From: Chloroflexota bacterium
Lineage (GTDB): Bacteria > Chloroflexota > Dehalococcoidia > SZUA-161 > SpSt-899
Assembly: GCA_018657655.1 (NCBI GenBank)
Contig: JABHWQ010000225.1
Span: 1-15,148, forward strand
Length of the DNA stretch: 15,148 nt
Direction of reading: 5' to 3'
This document shows, piece after piece, positions 1-7,573 of this stretch (the stretch's first letter is position 1; each line of letters starts with the position of its first letter). The notes under the pieces are model-generated. The model did not search any database and was not told where the DNA came from. It saw nothing but the letters and a program-made list of their open reading frames with translations. Position numbers and translations under genes: made by a program.

Positions 1-784
1 CGGTGAGTTTGCTTTTGCCCAATCCGAGCTCTGCCGGATCGATTTGGTACGTTTTAATACTACCGTCACGAAGCTCTGAAACCTTGTTTTTCCCAGTGGT
101 GGATAGCTCATCGAGCCCATCGGCGCCGTGCACCACAAAGGCCTGCTCCGATTCCATAGCACGCAACACTTCGGCCAGTGTCTCAGTTAGATCAGCGCTA
201 TATATTCCAATAAGTTGGCGCCTTGCTCGAGCGGGATTGGCCAATGGCCCCAGAATATTGAAAAGCGTTCTCAATCCAAGTTCCTGTCTTACTGGTGTAG
301 CGTATTTCATTGCCGGATGGAAAGCTGGCGCAAAACAGAATCCGATCCCAACTTCATCAACACACTGTGCCACCTGTTCCGGAGTAAGTTCTATCTTGAC
401 CCCGAGAGCTTCCATCAAGTCGGCACTTCCACACTGACTGGTTATTGACCGATTGCCATGTTTGGCCACTCCCAATCCTGCCCCGGCTGCGACAAACGCC
501 ACAGTTGTTGAGATATTGAATGTTCCGCTGCTATCGCCTCCTGTGCCACAAGTATCGACAACGTCAGTCCTTTTAGGATTTACGTGCAGGGCATTATCCC
601 TCATTGTTCGGGCGCAACCGGCAATCTCTAATGCTGTTTCGCCTTTCATGCGCATGGCAGTGATAAAAGATGCAATTTGGGCCGGCGTTGCCTCGCCGCT
701 CATAATCTCGCTCATGACCCCCGCGGTCTCTTCCATGCTTAGGTCTTCTCCCTCAACCACTTGAGCAATTGCTTCTTTTATCAT
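1..784 (-). CDS. trpD: Anthranilate phosphoribosyltransferase, partial (3' end outside window)
   Basis: Transfers the phosphoribosyl group of PRPP to anthranilate, the second step of tryptophan synthesis in the cytoplasm. About 261 N-terminal residues are present of a usual ~340; the rest lies beyond the left edge. The family signatures are visible: CGTGGDSSGTFNIST (about residues 79-93, PRPP/phosphate binding), KHGNRSVTSQCGSAD (108-122) and, further on, NILGPLANPAR (anthranilate side). The start ATG overlaps the trpG stop as ATGA (781-784), and an AAAGGAAT Shine-Dalgarno lies upstream, inside the end of trpG. Third gene of the trpEGD operon under the T-box leader at 2864-3160. Nothing looks damaged in the visible part. 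The plus-strand open frames opposite it are shadows. Confidence 0.95.
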   Translation of the reverse strand, partial: MIKEAIAQVVEGEDLSMEETAGVMSEIMSGEATPAQIASFITAMRMKGETALEIAGCARTMRDNALHVNPKRTDVVDTCGTGGDSSGTFNISTTVAFVAAGAGLGVAKHGNRSITSQCGSADLMEALGVKIELTPEQVAQCVDEVGIGFCFAPAFHPAMKYATPVRQELGLRTLFNILGPLANPARARRQLIGIYSADLTETLAEVLRAMESEQAFVVHGADGLDELSTTGKNKVSELRDGSIKTYQIDPAELGLGKSKLT

Positions 785-1353
785 TGTTTGTTATTCCTTT
801 CGATGAAATTATGCAACAACTTACTTCCCTCTAATGTTAGGATCGATTCCGGATGGAATTGAACTCCTTCCAAAGGGTATTCTTTGTGTCTCAGACCCAT
901 GATCTCGCCTTCATCGGTCCAGGCAGAAATTATGAACTCTTCGGGAACTGGTTTTTCAGCTATCAATGAATGGTAACGCGTAGCTTCGAATGGGTTGGAC
1001 AAACCCCTAAAAACACCGTTACCATCATGGTTAACCATCGATGTTTTTCCGTGCATAAGTCGCCCAGCCCGAACTACTTTACCGCCAAACGAATAGGCGA
1101 TACACTGGTTTCCCAGGCAAACTCCGAGTATCGGTACACGCTGATAGAATTCTCTGATTATATCATTAGATATCCGGCCATCTTCAGGTCTGCCAGGCCC
1201 CGGAGAGATCACGATTTTTGAAGGAGCTAGTTCGGCAACTTTATCAACCGTGATTTTGTCATTACGATATACTACCAGTTCTTCCCCCAGTTCACCTATC
1301 ATTTGAACCAGATTATAGGTGAACGAATCGTAGTTATCAATAACCAGAATCAT
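781..1353 (-). CDS. trpG: Anthranilate synthase component II (glutamine amidotransferase)
   Basis: Class I glutamine amidotransferase subunit. It hydrolyses glutamine and channels ammonia to TrpE for anthranilate formation. The 190 aa are full length for the family. Visible: an N-terminal IDNYDSFTYNL, the oxyanion motif SPGPGRPED (about 50-58), the nucleophile elbow GVCLGNQ with Cys79, and His167 and Glu169 in QFHPES completing the triad. The elbow carries Asn where most family members have His (GVCLGHQ); this residue is not part of the triad, so activity should be kept. The first base of its start codon overlaps the last base of the trpE stop (TAATG, 1351-1355), which implies translational coupling. 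It could in principle also serve para-aminobenzoate synthase, but the position between trpE and trpD makes TrpG the main role. Confidence 0.96.
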   Translation of the reverse strand: MILVIDNYDSFTYNLVQMIGELGEELVVYRNDKITVDKVAELAPSKIVISPGPGRPEDGRISNDIIREFYQRVPILGVCLGNQCIAYSFGGKVVRAGRLMHGKTSMVNHDGNGVFRGLSNPFEATRYHSLIAEKPVPEEFIISAWTDEGEIMGLRHKEYPLEGVQFHPESILTLEGSKLLHNFIERNNKQ

Positions 1354-2849
1354 TAGTCTGCCCCCTCAGCCAAAGCGATCGCCCTCTCCAATGCTTTCAG
1401 CTTATTCAAAGTTTCTTGATGTTCGGTGAGTGGATCAGAGTCGGCTACTATTCCCGCCCCCCCCTGAAGATAAACCGTATCTCCCTTCATCACGATAGTA
1501 CGAATGGTGATACAGGTATCCATGTTGCCGGAAAAATCGAAGTATCCCACTGCACCAGCGTAAGGCCCGCGCTTGGTTTTTTCCAGTTCCGCGATTATTT
1601 CCATAGCTCTTATTTTGGGAGCTCCCGAGACTGTCCCGGCAGGGAAAGAAGCTCTCAGTAAAGAAAATGCGTCCTCCCCGGGATTCAACTTACCCTGCAC
1701 TTCCGATACGATATGGCTCACATGGGAATATTTCTCGATCACCATTAGCTCAGGCACACTGACTGTCCCATATTGGCAAACACGGCCAAGATCGTTTCTG
1801 GCCAGATCTACCAGCATCACGTGTTCCGCACGTTCCTTGGGATCGGCCAGTAATTCATCGATCAGTTCCTGGTCCTCTTCCTCGGTTGCGCCGCGCGGAC
1901 GAGTACCGGCGATGGGACGAGAAACGGCTTTGTCACCCTGTGCCTTGACCAGGACTTCCGGGCTGGACCCTATAATCTGGAAGTCACCGAAATTGAAATA
2001 AAACATATAGGGAGACGGATTCAGCATGCGTAGAGCCCGATAAATATCGAACGGTTTTGCATCTGTTTGACGTCGCAAACGCTGGGAAAGCACTATCTGG
2101 ATGGAATCCCCAGCAGCTATGTATTCTTTGGCAGTACTGACGAGATCAGCGAACTCTTCCCGTGTAAAATTTGAGTTAAGTTCCCCATTTGATGGGGGAG
2201 CATCGGTAGCAATGATTGTCTGGGATCCAGGAGGTAACGGTTTGCTTAGACTGGCGATTACTTTTTCGATCTTCGATATCGCTTCATCGTATGCAGCATC
2301 CACATCGTCATCAATATACGCGTTGGCAATGATCTTCATCTTATGCTGAACATGGTCAAAGGCCAGCATGGTATCTGTGAAAAGGAAAATGCAATCCGGC
2401 AAATCGAGTTCGTCATGAGAACAACGAGGCAGTTCTTCGAAAAAATTCACGATGTCATATGACATGTAACCAACGGCCCCACCACAAAAAGGGGGCAATC
2501 CAGGAATTCTTATCGTATCTCGCTCACCAAGGATATCCTGAATCAGGTGCAATGGATCACGGTTATCCAAGTCTATTTCCTCGTGTTCTGCTCCATTTTG
2601 GATGGTAACACGTTCACCTTTGCTGGTAAGGACTTTCGAATGGCCCAAACCCATGAAGGTATAGCGTCCTAAGTTCTCGCCTCGTTCAACGCTTTCAAGT
2701 AAGAAAGTCGGCGGTTCTTGACCTAGCCTGAGAAACAGAGAAACGGGCGTATCAAGGTCTGCAGCCAGTTCACGGCAAATGGGGATTAACCCACCTTTGC
2801 GAGCCTTCTGTCTGAAAATCTCTCTATCAGGAAAATAAACAGCTGTCAT
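1353..2849 (-). CDS. trpE: Anthranilate synthase component I
   Basis: Chorismate-utilising subunit that converts chorismate plus ammonia (from TrpG) to anthranilate, the committed step to tryptophan. 498 aa, the normal size. The N-terminal domain has LLES (50-53), the element that forms part of the tryptophan feedback site in characterised TrpE, and GGAVGYMSYD (123-132). The catalytic domain has PIAGTRPRG (312-320), DLARNDLGRV (348-357), FPAGTVSGAPKIRAMEII (402-419) and GAVGYFDFSGNMDTCI (432-447). The start ATG follows a GGAGG Shine-Dalgarno (2856-2860) at six bases, directly after the T-box terminator hairpin. Expression should be controlled by tRNA-Trp charging through that leader, and enzyme activity probably by tryptophan; the second point is inferred from the LLES motif. 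Confidence 0.97.
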   Translation of the reverse strand: MTAVYFPDREIFRQKARKGGLIPICRELAADLDTPVSLFLRLGQEPPTFLLESVERGENLGRYTFMGLGHSKVLTSKGERVTIQNGAEHEEIDLDNRDPLHLIQDILGERDTIRIPGLPPFCGGAVGYMSYDIVNFFEELPRCSHDELDLPDCIFLFTDTMLAFDHVQHKMKIIANAYIDDDVDAAYDEAISKIEKVIASLSKPLPPGSQTIIATDAPPSNGELNSNFTREEFADLVSTAKEYIAAGDSIQIVLSQRLRRQTDAKPFDIYRALRMLNPSPYMFYFNFGDFQIIGSSPEVLVKAQGDKAVSRPIAGTRPRGATEEEDQELIDELLADPKERAEHVMLVDLARNDLGRVCQYGTVSVPELMVIEKYSHVSHIVSEVQGKLNPGEDAFSLLRASFPAGTVSGAPKIRAMEIIAELEKTKRGPYAGAVGYFDFSGNMDTCITIRTIVMKGDTVYLQGGAGIVADSDPLTEHQETLNKLKALERAIALAEGAD

Positions 2850-2863
2850 TGTTTGCCTCCAAA

Positions 2864-2896
2864 CAAAAAAAACTCCACCCCAAAGGGGCGGAGTTT
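2864..2896 (-). terminator. Intrinsic terminator of the trp T-box leader
   Basis: Read on the minus strand, AAACTCC-G-CCCC pairs with GGGG-T-GGAGTTT around a three-base loop, followed by a run of eight T. This is a strong rho-independent terminator ending just before the trpE Shine-Dalgarno. Its 5' arm begins right after the T-box core GGTACCGCGG, as expected for a terminator that competes with the antiterminator. Confidence 0.92.
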
Positions 2897-3160
2897 AATC
2901 CGCGGTACCACCCTTCTTGACCAATGCGCTTACAGTATCGGTCATCTTTTCAGGTACGACCGTTTCCGGCGATACCCTGGGCTCTGATAACGGTGCCCTT
3001 TCCGTCAAAGCCTACTCTCCTGGTTTTGGATTTCGGTTTGCAGCTCCCAAGCCCATTCACTCTCCGCTTTAGTACCGGGTTCTCAGCTTTCCCCGGCTCT
3101 CTGTAACTCGCCTTAAGAGCTACTACTCCTGTTCACAGCCTTTAGTGTAATATTCAATTG
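2864..3160 (-). promoter_or_regulatory. T-box riboswitch leader, predicted tRNA-Trp specific
   Basis: The transcribed leader between the promoter and trpE carries the conserved T-box sequence AAGGGTGGTACCGCGG (2900-2915). The UGGU within it would pair with the tRNA acceptor end. It also has a Stem I distal-loop element CAGAGAGCCGG (3093-3103) and the segment GTGAATGGGCTTGGGAGC (3043-3060), in which UGG (3053-3055) follows GAA in the usual specifier-loop position. UGG is the Trp codon, so uncharged tRNA-Trp should stabilise the antiterminator and allow trpEGD transcription. The specifier assignment rests on reading the motif, not on a folded model. A second TGG lies five bases later (TTGGGAG) but is in the wrong context. 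Confidence 0.93.
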
Positions 3161-3170
3161 TGCAGCAACA

Positions 3171-3199
3171 AATATAGCAGGCTACGAGTATTTTGTCAA
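3171..3199 (-). promoter_or_regulatory. Promoter of the trp operon
   Basis: TTGACA (3194-3199) and TATATT (3171-3176) on the minus strand are separated by exactly 17 bases, a near-perfect sigma-70/sigma-A promoter. Transcription would start near 3163 and enter the T-box leader. It lies about 75 bases downstream of the stop of the decayed acetyltransferase gene, so trp has its own promoter and does not depend on the pur unit. Confidence 0.85.
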
Positions 3200-3273
3200 A
3201 TCAATTAAAATAAAGGGACAATTCTGTGGGGATTTCCTTTGAATCAGTTGCATACCTTGCCTGGTGTTGACAT

Positions 3274-3688
3274 TTACTTGAAGAACACTATGGCATCATC
3301 ATTATCAGCGCTCGTCTCCACGAGTACCATCCTAACATCGTCATTGCGACATCTCTTCTCCGGTTCTCGATATAGGCGTTTTCCAATACGAATGCCTTGA
3401 AATTCTTCGTCGATCAATATCCATGCAAGGTAGCCATATTTTTTTCCAGGCCGTTCGTTCTTTTTCGACCGTCGTACCCAGCACAAAGCCAACAATACTT
3501 TCTTGGACTTCTGCTACTAGACAATAGTTGGGATCAGTGGTGAAATACTCAGTTACTTCGTATGGGTCCCAGGTGAGGTAGCTCGTAGGGAAATCTTCGC
3601 TGGCGAAGTATTTCTCGCCCAGTCCGTAGACTGAAGGGATATCATCGATATCTATCTGGGGAATGGTGACTTTCTTGCTAGCGGCCAA
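3274..3688 (-). pseudogene. Decayed GNAT-family N-acetyltransferase
   Basis: Two overlapping minus-strand reading frames together resemble one GNAT acetyltransferase. The first (from a TTG at 3688 with GGAGGG six bases upstream) gives the N-terminal part, including CLVAEVQESIVGFVLGTTVE, a typical beta4 strand. The second frame continues with YGYLAWILIDEEFQGIRIGK, corresponding to the acetyl-CoA-binding motif A, then MVLVETSADNDDAIVFFK. The frames join cleanly if one A is removed from a seven-A run (3439-3445 on the plus strand as T). The protein then stops at FFK-TAA, where relatives usually continue for about 15-20 residues with a Lys-containing FFKK-type motif, so a second lesion is likely. 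It sits 14 bases after purM and was probably the third gene of purF-purM. A sequencing error could explain the frameshift, but not also the early stop. Substrate unknown. Confidence 0.75.
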
Positions 3689-3702
3689 ATTATTCCCTCC
3701 AG

Positions 3703-4719
3703 TTAGGAAATTATGACCGTTCTGTTACCCTCAACTACCACACCGATACGTTTAGCGTCCGGCATGCTCGCCATCAGCTCTTCAGCATCAGATGGAGAAC
3801 AGAAGATAGCCATGCCCACACCCATATTGAATACTCGATACATCTCTTGCTCGTCAATATTACCCAGTTTTTGGATAATACCGAATATAGGCGGAACATA
3901 CCAGCTTCCCTTGCTAAGCTGAGCAGACACATCGGTTTTGAAGATCCTTGGAATATTGTCCAGCAATCCACCACCGGTTATGTGTGCCAAGCCTTTCACT
4001 TTAGGAAGAATTGGTTTGATTTGATTGAAGTAACATCGATGCGGTCGGAGTAATTCCTCGCCCAGTGTGCATCGGAGTTCGGGATAGAGAGCGTGGAGTG
4101 AGGACGGGGTGATATCGAACAATTTTCTAACCAGCGAGTATCCGTTGGTATGAATTCCGCTCGATGGCAATCCCAGAATCACATCGCCAGACTGTATTGA
4201 TTTACCATCGATTATTTTATCCTTTTCAACAATACCCACGATGAATCCCACGAGATCGAAATCACCCTCAGCATAGACACCCGGCATCTCCGCAGTTTCA
4301 CCGCCAATAAGGGCACAATTGGCATCTTTGCAAGCTTGTGAGAGGCCTTTCACAATATCTCCAACATGCTCTGGAAACAGCTTGCCCACGCCTACATAAT
4401 CGAGGAAATAGAGTGGTTCGGCACCGCAAGTCAGGATATCGTTTATGCAATGATTGACAAGGTCGATACCGATGGTATCATATATTCCCAATTCAGCGGC
4501 AATTTTAAGCTTGGTTCCTACACCGTCAGCACTGGAAACAAGAACGGGATTGTTGTAACCTTTCAGCTCAAAAAGCCCTCCGAAAAAGCCGAGGTCACTA
4601 AGTACCTCGGGACGAAGTGTTGATCGGGTATGTTTTTTTATGAGATCCAATGCCCGGTCTGCAGCATCAATATCGACGCCAGCCTCAGCATAGGTTTGTT
4701 TGTCCTGCGGCTCTGGCAT
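3703..4719 (-). CDS. purM: Phosphoribosylformylglycinamidine cyclo-ligase (AIR synthetase)
   Basis: ATP-dependent closure of FGAM to 5-aminoimidazole ribonucleotide, step five of purine synthesis. 338 aa, normal length, PurM/ThiL/SelD ATP-binding superfamily. Visible motifs: YAEAGVDIDAADRA (10-23), SADGVGTKLKIA (63-74, nucleotide/metal binding), GGETAEMPG (139-147), GLPSSGIHTNGYSL (183-196) and HITGGGLLDNIPR (246-258). The start ATG has a GGAG Shine-Dalgarno seven bases upstream (CAGGAGAATTAA). It lies 32 bases behind purF in the same direction, so the two are probably cotranscribed from the purF promoter. Confidence 0.97.
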   Translation of the reverse strand: MPEPQDKQTYAEAGVDIDAADRALDLIKKHTRSTLRPEVLSDLGFFGGLFELKGYNNPVLVSSADGVGTKLKIAAELGIYDTIGIDLVNHCINDILTCGAEPLYFLDYVGVGKLFPEHVGDIVKGLSQACKDANCALIGGETAEMPGVYAEGDFDLVGFIVGIVEKDKIIDGKSIQSGDVILGLPSSGIHTNGYSLVRKLFDITPSSLHALYPELRCTLGEELLRPHRCYFNQIKPILPKVKGLAHITGGGLLDNIPRIFKTDVSAQLSKGSWYVPPIFGIIQKLGNIDEQEMYRVFNMGVGMAIFCSPSDAEELMASMPDAKRIGVVVEGNRTVIIS

Positions 4720-4751
4720 TTAATTCTCCTGACAGAGTTGTGGACTGAGTC

Positions 4752-6149
4752 TCAAGTTGTCTCCAGGGCAAACTTATCCATTTCGAGCTGAATTGGTATC
4801 GGATAGTCTCCGGTAAAACAGGCAAGACAGAACGTGTCCCTGGGAAGATCGATGGCTTCCATCAGCCCATCGATACTCAAATAGCCCAAAGAATCAGCCC
4901 CAATCCAATCGCGTATCTCATCCACTGTCTTTTGAGCAGCAATGAGTTCTCGACGGGTTGCCATATCGATCCCAAAAACACAAGGGTATCGTAAAGGAGG
5001 AGCACAAATCCTGAAATGGATTTCTTTAGCGCCTGCCTTGCGCAGGAGAGTAACGATCCTGGGAGTAGTGGTTCCCCGTACGATGCTGTCATCGACTACT
5101 ACCACTCTCTTGCCCTTCAGTGCATGGGGGAGAGGGCTGAATTTCAGTCTGACACCAACATCGCGTAGCCTTTGGTCCGGCTGAATAAAAGTACGACCGA
5201 CATACCTGCTTTTTAATAGGCCCTCGCCGAAGGGTATTCCAGAGGCCTGGGAGTAGCCTACGGCGGCCGCTGTTGCGGAATCGGGAACACCGATTACAAG
5301 ATCGGCATCCACGGGATACTCTTTGCACAAACCGGCTCCCATCGCTTGCCTTGCCGGATATAGTTGTCTACTACCTATACGACTATCTGGACGTGCGAAA
5401 TAAATATGCTCAAAAACGCAGAGTGCCCTTTCCTTGATCGGAATAACCGAAGGGTAGCTATGCAACCCTGATTCATCAATTACAACAATTTCGCCAGGTT
5501 GAATAGCTCGCTGATAATCCATGCCTAACTGATCAAGGGCACAGCTCTCGGAAGATATCGCCCATCCATTGCCATTGACCTTTCCGATGCAGAGAGGGCG
5601 AACACCCAGGTAATCGCGCACACCGAGCACCTTGTCCTTGGTCATGACAACCAGGCTATAAGCACCCTGAAGTCTTCCCATTGCATAGCGGATTTTTTCT
5701 ATAATATCGCCGCTCGGAGCTGCGGCGATCATCTGGGCAATAACTTCCGAATCAGTGGTGGTATGAAAAGTGTAACCTTGCTGTTCCAGCTCTGATCTGA
5801 GATAGGCAGCATTAGTAAGGTTGCCATTGTGCCCTATTCCGATTTCACCTATTGGGCTATCGATTACGATCGGTTGAATGTTGGCAATATGGCTCGATCC
5901 GGTAGTGGAATATCGATTGTGTCCTATGGCTATATGGCCAGAGAGTTGTTCCAGCACCTCTTCGTTGAATACCTGTGATACCAGCCCCATGTCTCCATAC
6001 AGAGATATATCATTTCCGTCACTGGTGGCAATTCCGGAGCTTTCCTGACCACGGTGCTGAAGAGCATAGAGGGCGAAATATGTGAGTCTTGCTACGTCCT
6101 CACTGGGAGCGTAAATTCCGAAAACACCGCAAGCCTCATGTAAGGACAT
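4752..6149 (-). CDS. purF: Amidophosphoribosyltransferase (glutamine PRPP amidotransferase)
   Basis: First committed step of purine synthesis: PRPP plus glutamine gives phosphoribosylamine. 465 aa. After a short propeptide MSLHEA comes Cys7, the N-terminal nucleophile of Ntn amidotransferases, once cleaved. Glutaminase motifs include ALQHRGQESSGIA (29-41), GHNRYST (76-82) and GHNGNLTN (106-113). The PRPP loop VVVVDDSIVRGTT is at 349-361. Cys244, Cys390, Cys441 and Cys444 sit where the Bacillus-type enzyme binds its 4Fe-4S cluster, so this is the iron-sulfur, propeptide-containing form and is likely oxygen-sensitive. The Shine-Dalgarno is weak (GGAT about six bases before ATG). Transcribed from the promoter at 6178-6207, divergent from arsR. 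Confidence 0.97.
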   Translation of the reverse strand: MSLHEACGVFGIYAPSEDVARLTYFALYALQHRGQESSGIATSDGNDISLYGDMGLVSQVFNEEVLEQLSGHIAIGHNRYSTTGSSHIANIQPIVIDSPIGEIGIGHNGNLTNAAYLRSELEQQGYTFHTTTDSEVIAQMIAAAPSGDIIEKIRYAMGRLQGAYSLVVMTKDKVLGVRDYLGVRPLCIGKVNGNGWAISSESCALDQLGMDYQRAIQPGEIVVIDESGLHSYPSVIPIKERALCVFEHIYFARPDSRIGSRQLYPARQAMGAGLCKEYPVDADLVIGVPDSATAAAVGYSQASGIPFGEGLLKSRYVGRTFIQPDQRLRDVGVRLKFSPLPHALKGKRVVVVDDSIVRGTTTPRIVTLLRKAGAKEIHFRICAPPLRYPCVFGIDMATRRELIAAQKTVDEIRDWIGADSLGYLSIDGLMEAIDLPRDTFCLACFTGDYPIPIQLEMDKFALETT

Positions 6150-6177
6150 ATTTAATCCAAAAGATAACTACACATTC

Positions 6178-6207
6178 ATTATAGTCCTTGGAACGATGAT
6201 GGGTCAA
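6178..6207 (-). promoter_or_regulatory. Promoter of purF-purM
   Basis: On the minus strand, TTGACC (6202-6207) and a perfect TATAAT (6178-6183) are spaced by 18 bases, about 29 bases before the purF start. The elements do not overlap those of the divergent arsR promoter, whose -35 box begins at 6249. I see no recognisable purine-repressor box. Confidence 0.75.
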
Positions 6208-6248
6208 ATCCAAGTTCCGTCAAGCTTTCATTGGCTATCGAGAGGTGT

Positions 6249-6277
6249 TTGACATGGTAATTATTATGGGATAAACT
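6249..6277 (+). promoter_or_regulatory. Promoter of the ars operon
   Basis: TTGACA (6249-6254) is a perfect -35 box. At 17 bases distance TAAACT (6272-6277) matches four of six positions of the -10 consensus. Transcription would begin around 6284, inside the dyad assigned as possible operator, giving a leader of about 40 bases before arsR. Confidence 0.7.
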
Positions 6278-6297
6278 ATATGCATAGATGCACATAT
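6278..6297 (+). promoter_or_regulatory. Possible ArsR operator (dyad at the transcription start)
   Basis: The stretch contains TGCAT-AG-ATGCA, a perfect five-base dyad (6281-6292), extended by ATA on the left and, after a two-base offset, by CATAT on the right. It begins directly after the -10 box and covers the expected transcription start, the typical place for SmtB/ArsR repressor binding. No operator consensus can be proved from one site. Confidence 0.5.
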
Positions 6298-6325
6298 ACA
6301 TGTTTACATTCTTGGGGGATTGAGA

Positions 6326-6685
6326 ATGCGTGAACTTATAAAGGCTTTCAAAGCACTATCGGATGAGACCCGATTAAGAATTCTCAACATATTACTGGCA
6401 CGAGAATGTTGTGTATGTGAGGTAATGCAATCGCTGGATATTTCTCAGAGCAGAGCGTCACGCAACCTGGGAGCTCTATATGATGCCGGTTTTCTAAAAA
6501 TGCGAAAAGACGGTCTGTGGTCATTATATTCAATCGATACTGAAGCAATATTAAGTTGTTGCCCTGATTTAGTTGAAGTAGTGAGAAAAGGGCTGGAAGG
6601 GAATGGAATCATCGCATTGGATAAAGAGAGATTGGAAAAGGCAGAGCGTATTGGCCCAGGATGCGAACCCGCATGTTGCGATTAG
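6326..6685 (+). CDS. arsR: ArsR/SmtB-family arsenite-responsive repressor
   Basis: Winged helix-turn-helix repressor that leaves DNA when As(III) binds. 119 aa from the ATG at 6326, which has GGGGG (6314-6318) seven bases upstream; a TTG at 6320 in frame is too close to that site. The N-terminal FKALSDETRLRIL (8-20) is characteristic of the family. The metal-sensing segment ECCVCEV (27-33) corresponds to the classic ELCVCEL, with Cys29 and Cys31 as the usual pair plus an extra Cys28. The recognition helix is SQSRASRNLGALYDAGFL (40-57). Further cysteines are Cys78-79 and a C-terminal Cys113, Cys117 and Cys118, which could give a third As(III) ligand as in ArsR variants with C-terminal cysteines. 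First gene of arsR-arsM-acr3, probably autoregulated. Confidence 0.93.
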   Translation: MRELIKAFKALSDETRLRILNILLARECCVCEVMQSLDISQSRASRNLGALYDAGFLKMRKDGLWSLYSIDTEAILSCCPDLVEVVRKGLEGNGIIALDKERLEKAERIGPGCEPACCD

Positions 6686-6708
6686 TTTATTAAATGGGAG
6701 GCTGGCAA

Positions 6709-7548
6709 ATGGATAATATCGATCATGACCAGATTCGTAAGGTAGTTCGGGAGAACTACGCCAAAGTAGCCCAAGGTGGTGACAAAAGCTGTGGTTGCGC
6801 CTCTAATAGTCTTGAGCAATTACCAATGGCCAAAAGCTCTTGCTGTGGTAGCTCGCAAGATTTGGCAAAAGAACGTCCGGTTCAGGACTCCACTCGCATG
6901 GGATATTCTACTGAAGATTTGTCAAACGTTCCAGATGGCGCTAACATGGGGCTCGGTTGCGGTAACCCACAGGCAATCGCGGCATTGAAGCCGGGAGAAA
7001 CGGTACTTGACCTCGGAAGCGGAGGAGGGTTCGATTGCTTTTTGGCAGCAAACCAAATAGGAAATAACGGACATGTCATCGGCGTGGATATGACCCCGGA
7101 GATGGTGAGTAATGCAAGGGGAAATGCCGCAAAATCCGGTTATGCTAATGTTGAATTCCGCTTGGGGGAAATCGAACATTTACCGGTAGGTGATAACAGT
7201 GTGGACGTTATCCTATCCAATTGTGTAATCAACCTATCACCGGACAAAGAAGCCGTCTATCAAGAGGCTTTTCGAGTTCTCAAATCATCGGGCAGACTGG
7301 CCATTTCTGACATGGTTTCCACAGCTGAAATGCCTGATGATCTGAAAGCAGATCTCGATTGCTATTGCGGCTGCATCACGGGCGCTGCTCGCATTGATGA
7401 TCTGGAAAGAATACTTGCTGACATTGGGTTCGTAGACATACGCATTCAGCCTAAGGATGAAAGTAAGGAATTTGTCAGCGAGTGGGTTCCCGGTAGGAAT
7501 ATCGATGATTTTGTGATTTCATCCACAATTGAAGCCGTTAAACCCTGA
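6709..7548 (+). CDS. arsM: Arsenite S-adenosylmethionine methyltransferase
   Basis: Methylates As(III) with S-adenosylmethionine to mono- to trimethylated arsenicals. 279 aa from the ATG at 6709, chosen because GGGAGG (6696-6701) lies seven bases upstream; an ATG at 6694 in frame directly abuts that site. Class I methyltransferase fold: motif I VLDLGSGGGFD (99-109) and acidic loop GVDMTPEM (125-132). The conserved ArsM cysteines are apparent as Cys84 (GLGCGNP), Cys172 (SNCVINLS) and the group Cys218/220/222 (DCYCGCITGA). Extra N-terminal pairs Cys28/Cys30 and Cys45/Cys46 could add As(III) or metal binding. It starts 23 bases after arsR; acr3 follows 25 bases later. Confidence 0.93.
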   Translation: MDNIDHDQIRKVVRENYAKVAQGGDKSCGCASNSLEQLPMAKSSCCGSSQDLAKERPVQDSTRMGYSTEDLSNVPDGANMGLGCGNPQAIAALKPGETVLDLGSGGGFDCFLAANQIGNNGHVIGVDMTPEMVSNARGNAAKSGYANVEFRLGEIEHLPVGDNSVDVILSNCVINLSPDKEAVYQEAFRVLKSSGRLAISDMVSTAEMPDDLKADLDCYCGCITGAARIDDLERILADIGFVDIRIQPKDESKEFVSEWVPGRNIDDFVISSTIEAVKP

Positions 7549-7573
7549 GTAGCATTGGAGATTATTAAAAACG

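Noticed and set aside
3..764. Plus-strand open frames (3-437 and 453-764)
   Set aside because: They lie opposite trpD, whose minus-strand translation carries all TrpD motifs; the plus-strand peptides look like nothing known and have no ribosome site.
6694..6708. Upstream ATG of arsM at 6694
   Set aside because: The Shine-Dalgarno GGGAGG lies inside the resulting first codons and serves the ATG at 6709.
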